Assembly: GCF_902196125.1 (NCBI RefSeq)
Contig: NZ_CABIKG010000005.1
Location: forward strand, 1 to 64,000
Direction: 5' to 3'
From: Helicobacter suis
GTDB taxonomy: Bacteria > Campylobacterota > Campylobacteria > Campylobacterales > Helicobacteraceae
Length of the DNA: 64,000 bases
The position numbers and the translations under genes are program-made. Shown here piece by piece: positions 46,575 to 55,657 of the stretch. The notes under the pieces were generated by a model. The model worked only from the letters and a program-made list of their open reading frames with translations, searched no databases and was not told where the DNA came from. The stretch's first letter is position 1. Each line of letters begins with the position of its first letter.

Positions 46575-46871
46575 TCAATCCTCATAGGCCTTCAGCCTCT
46601 CTTCAATCATATAAAGCTGGTATTGTAAATAGTTAATCACCAAGTCTAATTTCATGGATATATTTTTTGTTTGCGGGGATTTGAGCCCCTCAAACAATAA
46701 TAGGGTTTTTTGTTCTAAATCAATTAAAAATTGTTTCTCCTCTTGTAAGAGTTTAGGCGTAGGGGGTTTGGAAGGCGCAGCTTTAAGGGCGGGTTTTGTT
46801 TCATTGCGTACTTGATTAATTTCATTAAGGGTTTGGGAGATAATATTTTTTAATTCCATCGGATTAGCCAT
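46575..46871 (-). CDS. CiaD-like small protein, hypothetical
   Basis: A 98-residue polar protein, MANPMELKNIISQTLNEINQ to YMIEERLKAYED, predicted as two helices with a Pro/Lys-rich hinge (KAAPSKPPTPK). It resembles the small Helicobacter protein downstream of the ars genes (HP0167 type), in which a region like the Campylobacter secreted invasion protein CiaD is sometimes noted; I am not certain of this link. Overlaps the start-side neighbour at 46850. Confidence 0.55.
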   Translation of the reverse strand: MANPMELKNIISQTLNEINQVRNETKPALKAAPSKPPTPKLLQEEKQFLIDLEQKTLLLFEGLKSPQTKNISMKLDLVINYLQYQLYMIEERLKAYED

Positions 46872-47176
46872 TCCTCTATGGTTTGTAATTCTGTTTGAGT
46901 TGTCGCCTGAATAAAGAGAGTTTGCATATTTTGGGTTTGGAAATGTTGCAAGGGCGCATATTGGCTTAAAGAAAGGGGGGTGGGCTTTTTCTTGGAAGGA
47001 GTGGTGGCTACTTTAGAGTGGGGTTTTAAAGCACTCAAGCGCTTATACATCTGTAAAGCCTGTTGGTTATGTGGATCATTTCTAAGAATACTTTTACAAA
47101 CCTCTAAAGCCTCCGGGATTAAACCTTGCAACTCATACACACCCACTAGCGCAATTGCCCGTTCCACGCATAACAC
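46850..47176 (-). CDS. TPR-like small protein, hypothetical
   Basis: A 108-residue protein whose first half forms one tetratricopeptide-like helix pair (VGVYELQGLIPEALEVCKSILRNDPHNQQALQMYK), followed by a basic Pro-rich linker and a helical end (QTELQTIEEWLIRW). It matches the HP0168-type neighbour found next to the ars genes in H. pylori. It overlaps the 98-residue gene by 22 bases, suggesting co-translation. Function unknown; the promoter region faces kefB. Confidence 0.55.
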   Translation of the reverse strand: MLCVERAIALVGVYELQGLIPEALEVCKSILRNDPHNQQALQMYKRLSALKPHSKVATTPSKKKPTPLSLSQYAPLQHFQTQNMQTLFIQATTQTELQTIEEWLIRWN

Positions 47177-47200
47177 CTTTTTTGTTTATCCAACCTATTA

Positions 47201-47206
47201 TATAAT
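47201..47206 (+). promoter_or_regulatory. -10 box for kefB
   Basis: TATAAT 70 bases ahead of the kefB start, with a fairly long leader between them. Confidence 0.45.
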
Positions 47207-47275
47207 GGGCGCTTTTAATAATTGCTTTCAAAAACCCAATGTTTTTAAAACAAGCAGAATTAAGGGCATAGAATT

Positions 47276-48532
47276 ATGGAAACACATGCGCTGTATGTGA
47301 TTGTAGCGGGGTTGGGGTTGAGTGTGGTTAGTGGTTTGTTATTAAAGAAAATAGAAATGCCCGTAATCATTGGTTATATCCTAACTGGATTAGTGATTGC
47401 TGCGTTATTTCGCATTGCAGATTTTGAATCGCTTTCAGATATTGCAGATTTTGGGATTGTCTTTTTGATGTTCATGATTGGCCTAGAATTTAACCTTGAC
47501 AAACTTAAGAGCATGAAACAAGAAGTTTTGTTATTTGGAGGGTTGCAGGTGGTGCTTACTTCCATTGTTCTTGTGGTCTTTGGCTATTATGTGATGGGAT
47601 CGTCCTGGGGATTTTCTTTAGTAGTGGCAATGGGTTTTTCTTTATCCTCCACGGCTATTGTACTAAAATCTTTTGAAGAGAGTAAGCAACTAAATACGCC
47701 TGTGGGTAAAATTGTGGTGGGGATTTTAATCTTCCAAGACATCGCAGCAATCCCGATTTTACTCATTTTAATGCTCATGGGAGGGGGGGGTGATCATTTA
47801 TTAAAACTTATCATTAAAACCGTTGTATCCTCAGCCATTATTTTAGCCCTTTTACTCTTACCGGGCAGATTAACAGCCACCAAGATTTTAAATCTAGCAG
47901 CAGAGAGTCGCCTACCTGAGCTTTTTATGGGTACAATTTTACTCATCATTCTAGGCGCAGCAAGCCTAAGCCACTTTTTTGGTTTTTCTATGTCTTTAGG
48001 GGCTTTTGTGGCCGGTATTGCTATTTCTAAATCGCGCTACCGTATCCGTGTACAAGAAGAATTTGAATCTTTGAAAAATATTTTCTTAGGTCTCTTTTTT
48101 GTTACAGTGGGCATGCAAATCCATTTAGACTTTTTATTTGAAAATATCTTTGCTGTGATTCTTTTAATCAGTCTAGCCATGTGCTTAAAAATTTTAGTCC
48201 TTTTTTTAATCTTGCGTGTTTTTAGAGATGCGCAAAGTGCGATCAAAACAGCGCTTTCACTTGCCCAAATTGGGGAGTTTGCTTTAGTCGTGTTTTTAAG
48301 TGCGAGTAAACTCAATTTGTTAACCTTACAAAAACATCAAGGCGTTTTAGCTTTCTTGCGCGATCATGATATTATCCGTGTGGGTGCAGGTGATATCCAG
48401 CAATTTTTGGTTTTAATGATCATCTTTTCTATGCTCATCACTCCCTTTATTCTTAAATACCTAGACTCTTTAGTGGATTTTTTCACCCACAAATTCCACA
48501 GCCAAAGCGAACTTAAGAAAGATGTCAAATAA
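47276..48532 (+). CDS. kefB: Cation/proton antiporter, KefB-like, without RCK domain
   Basis: A 418-residue CPA2-family antiporter with about twelve membrane segments. Family features: MPVIIGYILTGLV, FLMFMIGLEFNLDKLK and the FFVTVGMQIHLDFLF segment. E. coli KefB continues with a soluble TrkA-N domain that binds glutathione; here the protein ends soon after the membrane part, as in H. pylori HP0471. It is therefore probably not glutathione-gated. Next gene starts directly after its stop. Confidence 0.85.
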   Translation: METHALYVIVAGLGLSVVSGLLLKKIEMPVIIGYILTGLVIAALFRIADFESLSDIADFGIVFLMFMIGLEFNLDKLKSMKQEVLLFGGLQVVLTSIVLVVFGYYVMGSSWGFSLVVAMGFSLSSTAIVLKSFEESKQLNTPVGKIVVGILIFQDIAAIPILLILMLMGGGGDHLLKLIIKTVVSSAIILALLLLPGRLTATKILNLAAESRLPELFMGTILLIILGAASLSHFFGFSMSLGAFVAGIAISKSRYRIRVQEEFESLKNIFLGLFFVTVGMQIHLDFLFENIFAVILLISLAMCLKILVLFLILRVFRDAQSAIKTALSLAQIGEFALVVFLSASKLNLLTLQKHQGVLAFLRDHDIIRVGAGDIQQFLVLMIIFSMLITPFILKYLDSLVDFFTHKFHSQSELKKDVK

Positions 48533-49735
48533 ATGGCAGCTGTGTATATTGGGATTGTAGGGCTTGGTTGTGTGGGGTTGAGTGTTGTTAAAATTCTAAA
48601 CAAACACCAAGACTTGCTAGCTAGGCGGTGTGGGCATTCTTTAGTGATTAAAAGGGGGGTTGTTAAAGACTTATCTAAAACACGGGAGATCAATTTTCCC
48701 CTTAGTACTTGTTTGGAGGATATTTTAGAAGATCCGGATATTCAAATTGTACTAGAACTTACAGGCGTAGTAGAATTAGCCTACCAAATAGCTAAGCAAG
48801 CTTTAAAACGCCATAAAGGTTTTATCACGGCTAATAAGGCGATGTTGGCTAAATACCCCCATCTTTTGCATGCTAATATTGGTTTTGAGGCAAGTGTGGG
48901 GGGGGGAATTCCTATTATTAGGGCATTAAAAGAGGGTTTAGTGGCCAATGAAATCACGGCCATACAAGGAATTTTTAATGGTACAAGTAATTTTATTTTA
49001 AGCCAAATGGCTTTGGGGAAGAATTTTCAAGAGGCGCTTAAAAAAGCCCAGAGTTTAGGGTATGCAGAAGCTAATGCCCATTTAGATGTAAGCGGGCAAG
49101 ATAGCGCGCATAAGCTTTTAATCCTAGCTTTCTTAGCCTTTAATAGCCTAATTGATCTAAACACTATCCATGTAGAAGGGATTGAACAGATCCAACCCTC
49201 TGATTTGCATTATGCCAAACAATTAGGTTATCACATTAAACTAGTGGCCTATGCCCACAAATACAAAGAGGGCATCACATTGGGAGTAGAACCCATGTTA
49301 TTACCTAAGCGGAGTTTATTAGCGCAAATAGAGGGAGTGATGAATGGGATGAGTCTTGTTGGGGATTGTGTGGGGGAGACTTTTTATTGTGGGCCTGGAG
49401 CGGGGGGAATGGCAAGTGCAAGTGCGGTTATTAGCGATCTAGTAGAGATGTCTAAAAATTTAAAACAAAAGAGTAAGCCTTTAAAATTGCCCATCACCCC
49501 CTATCCAATCTGTGCGCACCCTAAGAGGTCTCGCTATATCCGCTTAGAATTTATTAAAAATGCCCCTAATCTAGTAGATATTTTAGAGGCTAAATTAGTC
49601 ATTCAAGATCAAAACACACACATTTATACAACCCCCCCCATTGATGATCAAAGCTTAGAGCAGTGTTTAAAACCCTTAAAAACTTCTAAAGATATACGCC
49701 AAATACAAGTACTGTGTCTTTATGAGTTTTACTAA
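48533..49735 (+). CDS. hom: Homoserine dehydrogenase
   Basis: A 400-residue enzyme reducing aspartate semialdehyde to homoserine for methionine and threonine. Rossmann motif GIVGLGCVGLSVVKIL at about 6-21; catalytic region with GIFNGTSNFILSQM, YAEANAHLDVSGQDSAHK (the substrate Lys/Asp pair). A C-terminal ACT-type domain (YIRLEFIKNAPNLVDIL) likely mediates threonine feedback. Begins a plus-strand block hom-yraN-trxA-trxB in H. pylori order, plus dapB added. No gap after kefB. Confidence 0.93.
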   Translation: MAAVYIGIVGLGCVGLSVVKILNKHQDLLARRCGHSLVIKRGVVKDLSKTREINFPLSTCLEDILEDPDIQIVLELTGVVELAYQIAKQALKRHKGFITANKAMLAKYPHLLHANIGFEASVGGGIPIIRALKEGLVANEITAIQGIFNGTSNFILSQMALGKNFQEALKKAQSLGYAEANAHLDVSGQDSAHKLLILAFLAFNSLIDLNTIHVEGIEQIQPSDLHYAKQLGYHIKLVAYAHKYKEGITLGVEPMLLPKRSLLAQIEGVMNGMSLVGDCVGETFYCGPGAGGMASASAVISDLVEMSKNLKQKSKPLKLPITPYPICAHPKRSRYIRLEFIKNAPNLVDILEAKLVIQDQNTHIYTTPPIDDQSLEQCLKPLKTSKDIRQIQVLCLYEFY

Positions 49736-50060
49736 GGGGAGATTAGCCGAACAATTTGCATGCCAGTATTTAATCACTAGGGGATATTGTATTTTAGCGC
49801 AAAACTTTACTTGTCGCTTTGGTGAAATTGATATTATTGCCCTTTATGATCAAGTGTTACACTTCATAGAAGTTAAGAGTCGTAAAAATACAGACCCTGT
49901 TTATGCAATCACCCCCTCCAAGCTTGAAAAAATTAAAAAGAGCATTGGTATTTATCTACAACAAAGCCAAGTAGATTATGATTTTTGCATTGATGCAATC
50001 ATACTTAAAGGCACTCCCCCCCACTGCCAGATTGAATGGATTAAAAATATTACCCTTTAA
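49722..50060 (+). CDS. YraN/UPF0102 family nuclease-like protein
   Basis: A 112-residue protein with a predicted endonuclease-like fold: GRLAEQFACQYLITRGY, RFGEIDIIALYD and HFIEVKSRKN form the E-D-ExK pattern of the PD-(D/E)XK superfamily. UPF0102 members are widely conserved and of unknown function, with a suspected DNA recombination role. Overlaps the hom end by 14 bases. Confidence 0.85.
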   Translation: MSFTKGRLAEQFACQYLITRGYCILAQNFTCRFGEIDIIALYDQVLHFIEVKSRKNTDPVYAITPSKLEKIKKSIGIYLQQSQVDYDFCIDAIILKGTPPHCQIEWIKNITL

Positions 50061-50101
50061 TGAAGATAAGACCCTAAAGGTAGGCTTTATATTCTATGTT
50101 A

Positions 50102-50107
50102 TACAAT
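50102..50107 (+). promoter_or_regulatory. -10-like TACAAT for trxA
   Basis: TACAAT preceded by TTA sits 37 bases ahead of the trxA start within a short intergenic gap. Confidence 0.35.
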
Positions 50108-50143
50108 GCTGGGCTAAATTTAAAAAACAAAAGGAGTAAGAAA

Positions 50144-50461
50144 ATGGCAGAATATGTTGAACTGACCAGTGAAAATTTTGATGCAGAAACCGGTAATGGT
50201 GCGGTGATGGTGGATTTTTGGGCTCCATGGTGTGGGCCTTGTAAAATGCTTGCCCCTATCATTGATGAATTAGCCGCTGAATATGCCGGTAAGGCTAAAA
50301 TTTGTAAGGTCAATACAGATGAACAAGAAGAGCTATCCTCTCGCTATGGTATCCGCAGTATCCCCACTTTGCTTTACATGAAAGATGGCAAGGTAATGAA
50401 TCAGACTGTGGGCGCGCTCTCCAAACAATCTTTAAAGGATAACATTGACAAACTCCTCTAA
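50144..50461 (+). CDS. trxA: Thioredoxin
   Basis: A 105-residue thioredoxin from ATG 50144 with AAGGAG nine bases ahead; an ORF from 50096 adds a non-coding leader. Active site WCGPC lies in [14 protein letters not shown] at about residue 31, with cis-Pro in [11 protein letters not shown]. The partner reductase gene begins within its last codons. Standard length and motifs. Confidence 0.97.
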   Translation: MAEYVELTSENFDAETGNGAVMVDFWAPWCGPCKMLAPIIDELAAEYAGKAKICKVNTDEQEELSSRYGIRSIPTLLYMKDGKVMNQTVGALSKQSLKDNIDKLL

Positions 50462-51410
50462 CAACTCATCTCTACTAGACCTTGCCATTATTGGAGGAGG
50501 CCCTGCGGGCTTAAGTGCGGGGTTGTACGCAACAAGGGGGGGTGTAAAAGAGGTGGTTTTATTTGAAAAAGGAGCCCCGGGAGGGCAGATCACCTTTAGT
50601 AGCGAGATTGAAAATTACCCGGGCGTGCGCGAGGTAGTAAGTGGCTTAGATTTCATGCAACCATGGCAAGAACAATGCTTTCGCTTTGGGCTAAAGCAGG
50701 AAATGACTCTTGTTACTCAGGTTAGTTTTCAAGAGGATCATTTTGTGATCTATACAGATGAGGGTAAGAGTGTTGAAGCTAAAAGCGTGATTTTAGCCAC
50801 CGGCGGGCGGCCTAAAAGAGCAGGGATTAAAGGCGAGTTAGAGTTTTGGGGCAATGGGGTGAGTACCTGTGCTACATGCGATGGATTCTTTTATAAAAAT
50901 AAAGAAGTGGCTGTTTTAGGAGGCGGGGATACGGCTTTAGAAGAGGCGCTTTATCTAGCTAAAATGTGTAGTAAAGTCCATTTGATTCATCGCCGCGATC
51001 AATTCCGCGCCGCACCTATTACCCTTGAGCGCGCTAAAAATGAACCTAAGATTGAGTTTTTAACCCCCGCCGTGATTGAAGAGATTAAAGGGAATGCTTC
51101 TGGAGTGAATGCGGTTGTTTTAAAAAACACCCAGACAGGCGCTATAGAAGAACTAGCCGTACCCGGTATCTTTATCTTTGTAGGCTATGAGATCAATAAT
51201 GAAGTGTTAAAACAAGAAAATGGGAGCATGCTATGTGCTTGCGATTCTTATGGCGCTGTTATGGTGGATTTATCCATGAAAACTAGTATTAAAGGTCTCT
51301 TTGCAGCAGGTGATGTGCGCACTAGCGCGGCTAAACAAGTGGTGTGTGCAGCAGGCGATGGAGCTACGGCTGCTCTTTCTGCAATTGCTTATTTGGATTC
51401 TCATAGCTGA
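50445..51410 (+). CDS. trxB: Thioredoxin reductase
   Basis: A 321-residue FAD/NADPH reductase. FAD motif [19 protein letters not shown] at about 14-32, redox CATC in [17 protein letters not shown] site [10 protein letters not shown] and a C-terminal FAD motif [15 protein letters not shown]. It starts at TTG 50445 inside trxA, as no ATG lies before the first motif. Close to H. pylori HP0825. Its stop overlaps the dapB start. Confidence 0.95.
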   Translation: MTNSSNNSSLLDLAIIGGGPAGLSAGLYATRGGVKEVVLFEKGAPGGQITFSSEIENYPGVREVVSGLDFMQPWQEQCFRFGLKQEMTLVTQVSFQEDHFVIYTDEGKSVEAKSVILATGGRPKRAGIKGELEFWGNGVSTCATCDGFFYKNKEVAVLGGGDTALEEALYLAKMCSKVHLIHRRDQFRAAPITLERAKNEPKIEFLTPAVIEEIKGNASGVNAVVLKNTQTGAIEELAVPGIFIFVGYEINNEVLKQENGSMLCACDSYGAVMVDLSMKTSIKGLFAAGDVRTSAAKQVVCAAGDGATAALSAIAYLDSHS

Positions 51411-52174
51411 TGTTACAAGTTGGTATTTTTGGAGCTAGTGGTAAGGTGGGTAGTTTGCTAGTCAGAGAGGTACAAAAACACCCCCATTTAAATCTCTCTA
51501 GCGTCTTTGTGCGCCAAAATCTAAGTTTAAATCTAGCCCAAATTCTCCCGCAAGATACTTTTGTAACCAATGATATTGAGCAGTTTGTTAGCCATTGTGA
51601 GATCGTGGTTGATTTTTCCTCTGCTAAGGCTTTAGATCAATTAATCCAAGTCTTACTTAAACGCCCCCTCCCCTTAGTTTCCGGTACTACTGGTTTAAAA
51701 GAATGGCAAGCTTTGCTAGATTTAAGCCAAAAAGTCCCTGTTTTGCATGCCTCTAACATGTCTTTAGGGATGGCTGTATTGAATAAAATTGTAGGTTTAG
51801 TGGCTAAAGACTTAGTCCATGCGGATATTGAAATTAGCGAAATCCACCACCGCTACAAAAAAGACGCACCCAGTGGAAGCGCGCTTACTTTAGGACAAAC
51901 CTGTGCGCAGGCTAGAGGAATAGATTTTAAACAAGCATGCCAACAAAACAGAGAAGGGCTACGCAAAGAGGGTGAAATTGGCTTTTCTAGTTTGCGCGGG
52001 GGCGATTTGGTGGGTAGCCATGTTGTGGGTTTTTATTTAGACGGCGAATACTTAGAATTTAACCACACCGCTACTGATCGTACTATCTTTGCAAAGGGTG
52101 CTTTAGAGGCGGCTAAGTGGCTAGTCTTACAAAAACCCGGACTTTATCATATCCAAGATTTATACCGCTCTTAA
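51410..52174 (+). CDS. dapB: 4-hydroxy-tetrahydrodipicolinate reductase
   Basis: A 254-residue enzyme of the lysine/diaminopimelate pathway. NAD(P) motif GIFGASGKVGSLLV at about 4-17, substrate motif EIHHRYKKDAPSGSAL near 143-158 and SGTTGL. Translationally coupled to trxB by a TGATG overlap. In H. pylori dapB is elsewhere, so this adjacency is a rearrangement. Confidence 0.94.
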   Translation: MLQVGIFGASGKVGSLLVREVQKHPHLNLSSVFVRQNLSLNLAQILPQDTFVTNDIEQFVSHCEIVVDFSSAKALDQLIQVLLKRPLPLVSGTTGLKEWQALLDLSQKVPVLHASNMSLGMAVLNKIVGLVAKDLVHADIEISEIHHRYKKDAPSGSALTLGQTCAQARGIDFKQACQQNREGLRKEGEIGFSSLRGGDLVGSHVVGFYLDGEYLEFNHTATDRTIFAKGALEAAKWLVLQKPGLYHIQDLYRS

Positions 52175-52296
52175 ATTAGTTGTAGACACAATTTTTACCA
52201 CTAGCGCTATAGGTAGACTAAAGAGTTTGCTAAGGGTTAAAACATAGTAAAAATTTTTAGAAAAAAACGCAAAATAACCTCTAATCTTATAATTCT
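52175..52296. other. Intergenic sequence after dapB
   Basis: AT-rich with no clear hairpin terminator or named site. It precedes the short frame at 52297; a -10-like element (TATAAT absent; CTTATAATTCT present just before the frame) could serve it. Confidence 0.3.
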
Positions 52297-52455
52297 ATGC
52301 CAACCTACTATAACCTAGTAGAGCAATACAGAACGCGGGGACACACAAGAGGATTTAGTGTTGAGCTAGAAAATCCCAATCTATCTAATCTACTTGAGGC
52401 TTTCAAAAAACATATCAAGGGGGATAAAACAAACCTATCTATTACCTTATTTTAG
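52297..52455 (+). CDS. Fifty-two-residue hypothetical protein
   Basis: A 52-codon frame, MPTYYNLVEQYRTRGHTRGF to NLSITLF, polar and without membrane segment. No ribosome site is visible, but CTTATAATTC lies directly before the ATG and could give a leaderless transcript. It sits in a 379-base gap between dapB and coaE. I recognise no family; it could be the surviving piece of a longer gene. Confidence 0.3.
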   Translation: MPTYYNLVEQYRTRGHTRGFSVELENPNLSNLLEAFKKHIKGDKTNLSITLF

Positions 52456-52553
52456 TCATTATGATTTCTTAGCCTCTTAAAGGAAAAGTCAGCCCTAGCA
52501 AGCTTTGATAATTCTAATCAATGCTTTTAAGTGCAGGGAGTGTATCAAAAGCA

Positions 52554-53135
52554 CTAGCTCACCAGATTTTTTTGGATAAATATCTCTACTTGCTCTTGTA
52601 AATGTTTTAGATCTTTAGAATTATCTAGTACAAAGGGAGCTAAGGATTTTTTAAACTCTATATCTAATTGGGCACTTAAGCGCTTTTCTATCTGCTCTAA
52701 ATCTAAATGACTATCTCGCTTTTGTAGTCGTTTTATTTGTAAGGCTCTGGGTGCATAAACAAGCACGATCTGAGAAATCCCATAATTTTTAACCCCCTCA
52801 ATTTCATAATAAAGCGGAATATCTAAAAAATAAGGTTTTTTGTGTTTTTCTAATTCTTGCGCGTTTTTAAGCATTTGCTCACGGATTTTAGGGTGCAAAA
52901 AGGCCTCTAATTTGGCGCGGGCTTCTTGGTTACTAAAGATAAGCGGGGCGAGCTCTTGACGGCTAATACTTTGCTTATCTACAAACATCTTTGCAATTTC
53001 TTGGTTATGCGCTTCAAAGAGTCCATGCGCAATTTTATCTGCATCTAGCACACTAAAGCCATGCAAACTTAAAAGATTGCCTGCTGTGCTCTTGCCTGTG
53101 GCTATCCCTCCGGTGAGTACAAAGGCATGTTTCAA
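52554..53135 (-). CDS. coaE: Dephospho-CoA kinase
   Basis: A 193-residue kinase for the last step of coenzyme A synthesis. P-loop GGIATGKSTAGN at about 8-19; the LDADKIAHGLF and HPKIREQM motifs bind dephospho-CoA. Overlaps the speE end by four bases; the same pair exists in H. pylori. Typical length. Confidence 0.93.
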   Translation of the reverse strand: MKHAFVLTGGIATGKSTAGNLLSLHGFSVLDADKIAHGLFEAHNQEIAKMFVDKQSISRQELAPLIFSNQEARAKLEAFLHPKIREQMLKNAQELEKHKKPYFLDIPLYYEIEGVKNYGISQIVLVYAPRALQIKRLQKRDSHLDLEQIEKRLSAQLDIEFKKSLAPFVLDNSKDLKHLQEQVEIFIQKNLVS

Positions 53136-53893
53136 TTCTTTAAAAGCCCTTTATAGGTTGGATAAAACCAGTTAGGCTGGGCAAAGGCGGCTTGGTGTAG
53201 CGTGGCATTATAGTGCCTGAGATCTTTAAGCATGTCTATTTTTTGTAAGATCATATCTGCTTCTGGGTGGAAATGTTTGGAGGCAAAGAGAAAGTAAGCA
53301 GGTGTTAAAGAATAGGGGTTAAAAAAGGGCATGATCACTGTAAAAAAAGGCGCTAATGCTTCTAAAGTGCTTTTAAAATCTGGCTGTTTTAAGAGTGGGT
53401 GGTAAGAGGCACAGATTAAAATCCCTTGCATGCTTAGCATGCGTTGCAAGCCATCTATTTGGTGGGCATTAAGAGGACTTAAGGCGATGATCAGATCGTA
53501 CTTTTTAACCTCTAAATCTAAAATCTGGCTGAAGTGTTTAAAATGGGGGTGATCGCGACTTTCTTGGAAATGTGTAAAAAAGGGCGCGAGGGCTTCTAAA
53601 ATTCTATACTCCTCTTGTACAAAATCCACCTGCAAATCATGCTTAAAAAGTTCAAAGGCAATTTCTAAATCAAACCCCCCCACTACAAGTACATTTTTCC
53701 CCTCAACAAGCACACAAGCCCCCACATGGGCAAGTAACTCGCTTTGCATGAAAGAATCTTTTTGTATAAATAACGCCTCTTGTGATCCACTAACCTGCCC
53801 TACTAGCCCTAGCTCTTTATTTTCAAGTACCTGTAAAACACAAGCCTTACCCCTAACTTCTTCTAAAAGAGAACCTTCTAAATAGTTTTGCAT
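53132..53893 (-). CDS. speE: Spermidine synthase-like protein SpeE
   Basis: A 253-residue protein matching H. pylori SpeE (262 residues), including NWFYPTYKGLL at the end. The usual glycine-rich aminopropyl-donor motif (GGGDGG) is reduced to VLVVGGFDLE, and the N-terminal part is shortened as in H. pylori. Aminopropyl transfer needs decarboxylated AdoMet, whose maker SpeD is not in the window, while a carboxynorspermidine-type dehydrogenase is (8636-9847). Activity is therefore open. Confidence 0.8.
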   Translation of the reverse strand: MQNYLEGSLLEEVRGKACVLQVLENKELGLVGQVSGSQEALFIQKDSFMQSELLAHVGACVLVEGKNVLVVGGFDLEIAFELFKHDLQVDFVQEEYRILEALAPFFTHFQESRDHPHFKHFSQILDLEVKKYDLIIALSPLNAHQIDGLQRMLSMQGILICASYHPLLKQPDFKSTLEALAPFFTVIMPFFNPYSLTPAYFLFASKHFHPEADMILQKIDMLKDLRHYNATLHQAAFAQPNWFYPTYKGLLKN

Positions 53894-55558
53894 TTAAAAT
53901 TCCTTGCGCGGATCTTGAGCCCCATACATGATGTGGCTTTTAGAATCAATGACAATAGCATTTACATCTCCCATCACCGGTTTAACCACAACCTTATAAC
54001 CCATCTTCTTTAAATTATCCTCTACATCTTTTACCATTCCAAAGGGTTCAGTTCGGATTTCATCAGGTAGCCACTGCATATGAAAACGCGCAGCCCCCAC
54101 AGCCTGCGAGATATTCATGCCATGATCAATGACATTACTAATCACCTGTAGTACTGTAGTGATGATACGCGCCCCGCCCGGACTGCCCACTACCATAAAG
54201 ACTTTATTATTTTTAAGCACAATAGTTGGCGACATAGAACTAAGAGGGCGCTTATTAGGCTCTATGGCATTGGCATCTCCGCCTATAACCCCGTAGAGAT
54301 TTGGCGTACCTGCCTTGATAGAAAAATCATCCATTTCATCGTTGAGTAAAAAGCCTGCTTTATTAATGGCTGCTGCACTCCCATAAGAGGCATTAATCGT
54401 GTAGGTAACACTCACCGCATTTCCCCATTTATCAGCTACTGAATAGTGGGTGGTGTTTTGCCCTTCATGGAGTTGGCCTAAACCCGGGTGGACTTGTGTA
54501 CTAGGTGTGGCCTTATTAGGTTTGATATTTTCATAGATTTTTTTAGCATAGGCTTTACTGGTGAGCTTTTCAAGCGGGATATTCATAAAGTCTGGATCGC
54601 CCATGTAAACTGATCGATCCGCATAAGCTTGGCGCTCAGCCTCAGCCATGATATGAATTGTCTGACTCGAACCAAAGCCTAAATCATGGATATTGGCATT
54701 TTCCATTGTGTTTAAAATTTCAATTAGATGTGTGCCCCCCGAACTAGGCGGTCCCATAGAGATGATTTTATAACCCCTATAAGTACCCACTACCGGTTTG
54801 CGCCATATCACTTTATAGCTAGCTAAATCTTTCTTAGTGATGATCCCCCCATTTTTGCGCATATCCTCTACAATGAGATCGGCTATTTTCCCGCGATAAA
54901 AGGCAGAGGGACCTTGATCTTTAATAAGGGTGAGGGTTTTAGCTAAATCTTTTTGTATCAGTAAATCCCCAGCCTTATAAGACACCATTCCTTTTTTTAA
55001 AAAGTATTTACGGCTACTAGCATACTTAGAGAGACGCGGCTTTGCCTCTAAAATCGTCTGCCCTTGTCTTTCTGTAAGCCTAAAACCATTTTGGGCTAGC
55101 TCTATTGCTGGTTCTATCAAAGTTGCTAGTTTACGCGTGCCATATTTCTCAAGCATCGCACTTAAACCTGCCACAGTACCCGGTACCCCTGCGGATAAAT
55201 AGCCATCTGTGCTTAGATTAGGAATCACTTTTCCGTTTTTATCTAAATACATGTTTTTACTAGCCTTCATAGGCGCTTTTTCGCGAAAATCTAGGCTGAT
55301 ATTTTCCCCATTAGCCAAATGAATTAGCGCAAACCCACCCCCGCCGATATTGCCTGCTGCTGGGTGTACTACTGCTAAAGCATAACCAATAGCCACCGCC
55401 GCATCAATGGCATTACCGCCCTCATCTAAGACTTTTTGCCCAATTTTATCTGCTAAAGGATGGCTAGTTAGCGCTAAAGCCCTACCTTTAATAGGGGGCA
55501 AAGCAGCTGCAAAAGTAAGCTGCACACCTAGCATCACCGCTAAAAATAAATAACCCAC
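53894..55558 (-). CDS. ggt: Gamma-glutamyltranspeptidase precursor
   Basis: A 554-residue periplasmic Ntn-hydrolase with signal peptide GYLFLAVMLGVQLTFAAA. It is made as a precursor and cleaves itself before the Thr in GQNTTHYSVADKWGN (Thr380 in H. pylori numbering). Other motifs: DAAVAIGYALAVVHPAAGNIGGGG, GSPGGARI near the end. It hydrolyses glutamine and glutathione, feeding glutamate and ammonia to the cell and affecting host cells. Highly conserved in gastric Helicobacter. Abuts the speE start. Confidence 0.95.
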   Translation of the reverse strand: MGYLFLAVMLGVQLTFAAALPPIKGRALALTSHPLADKIGQKVLDEGGNAIDAAVAIGYALAVVHPAAGNIGGGGFALIHLANGENISLDFREKAPMKASKNMYLDKNGKVIPNLSTDGYLSAGVPGTVAGLSAMLEKYGTRKLATLIEPAIELAQNGFRLTERQGQTILEAKPRLSKYASSRKYFLKKGMVSYKAGDLLIQKDLAKTLTLIKDQGPSAFYRGKIADLIVEDMRKNGGIITKKDLASYKVIWRKPVVGTYRGYKIISMGPPSSGGTHLIEILNTMENANIHDLGFGSSQTIHIMAEAERQAYADRSVYMGDPDFMNIPLEKLTSKAYAKKIYENIKPNKATPSTQVHPGLGQLHEGQNTTHYSVADKWGNAVSVTYTINASYGSAAAINKAGFLLNDEMDDFSIKAGTPNLYGVIGGDANAIEPNKRPLSSMSPTIVLKNNKVFMVVGSPGGARIITTVLQVISNVIDHGMNISQAVGAARFHMQWLPDEIRTEPFGMVKDVEDNLKKMGYKVVVKPVMGDVNAIVIDSKSHIMYGAQDPRKEF

Positions 55559-55657
55559 CTGATCTCCTTAAATTTTAAAAAATACGCTGATTTTAGCATA
55601 ACTTGTTTGAGAAACCCGTTTAGGCTATAATGTTGCATTAATCCTAAAGGTGTGCCC

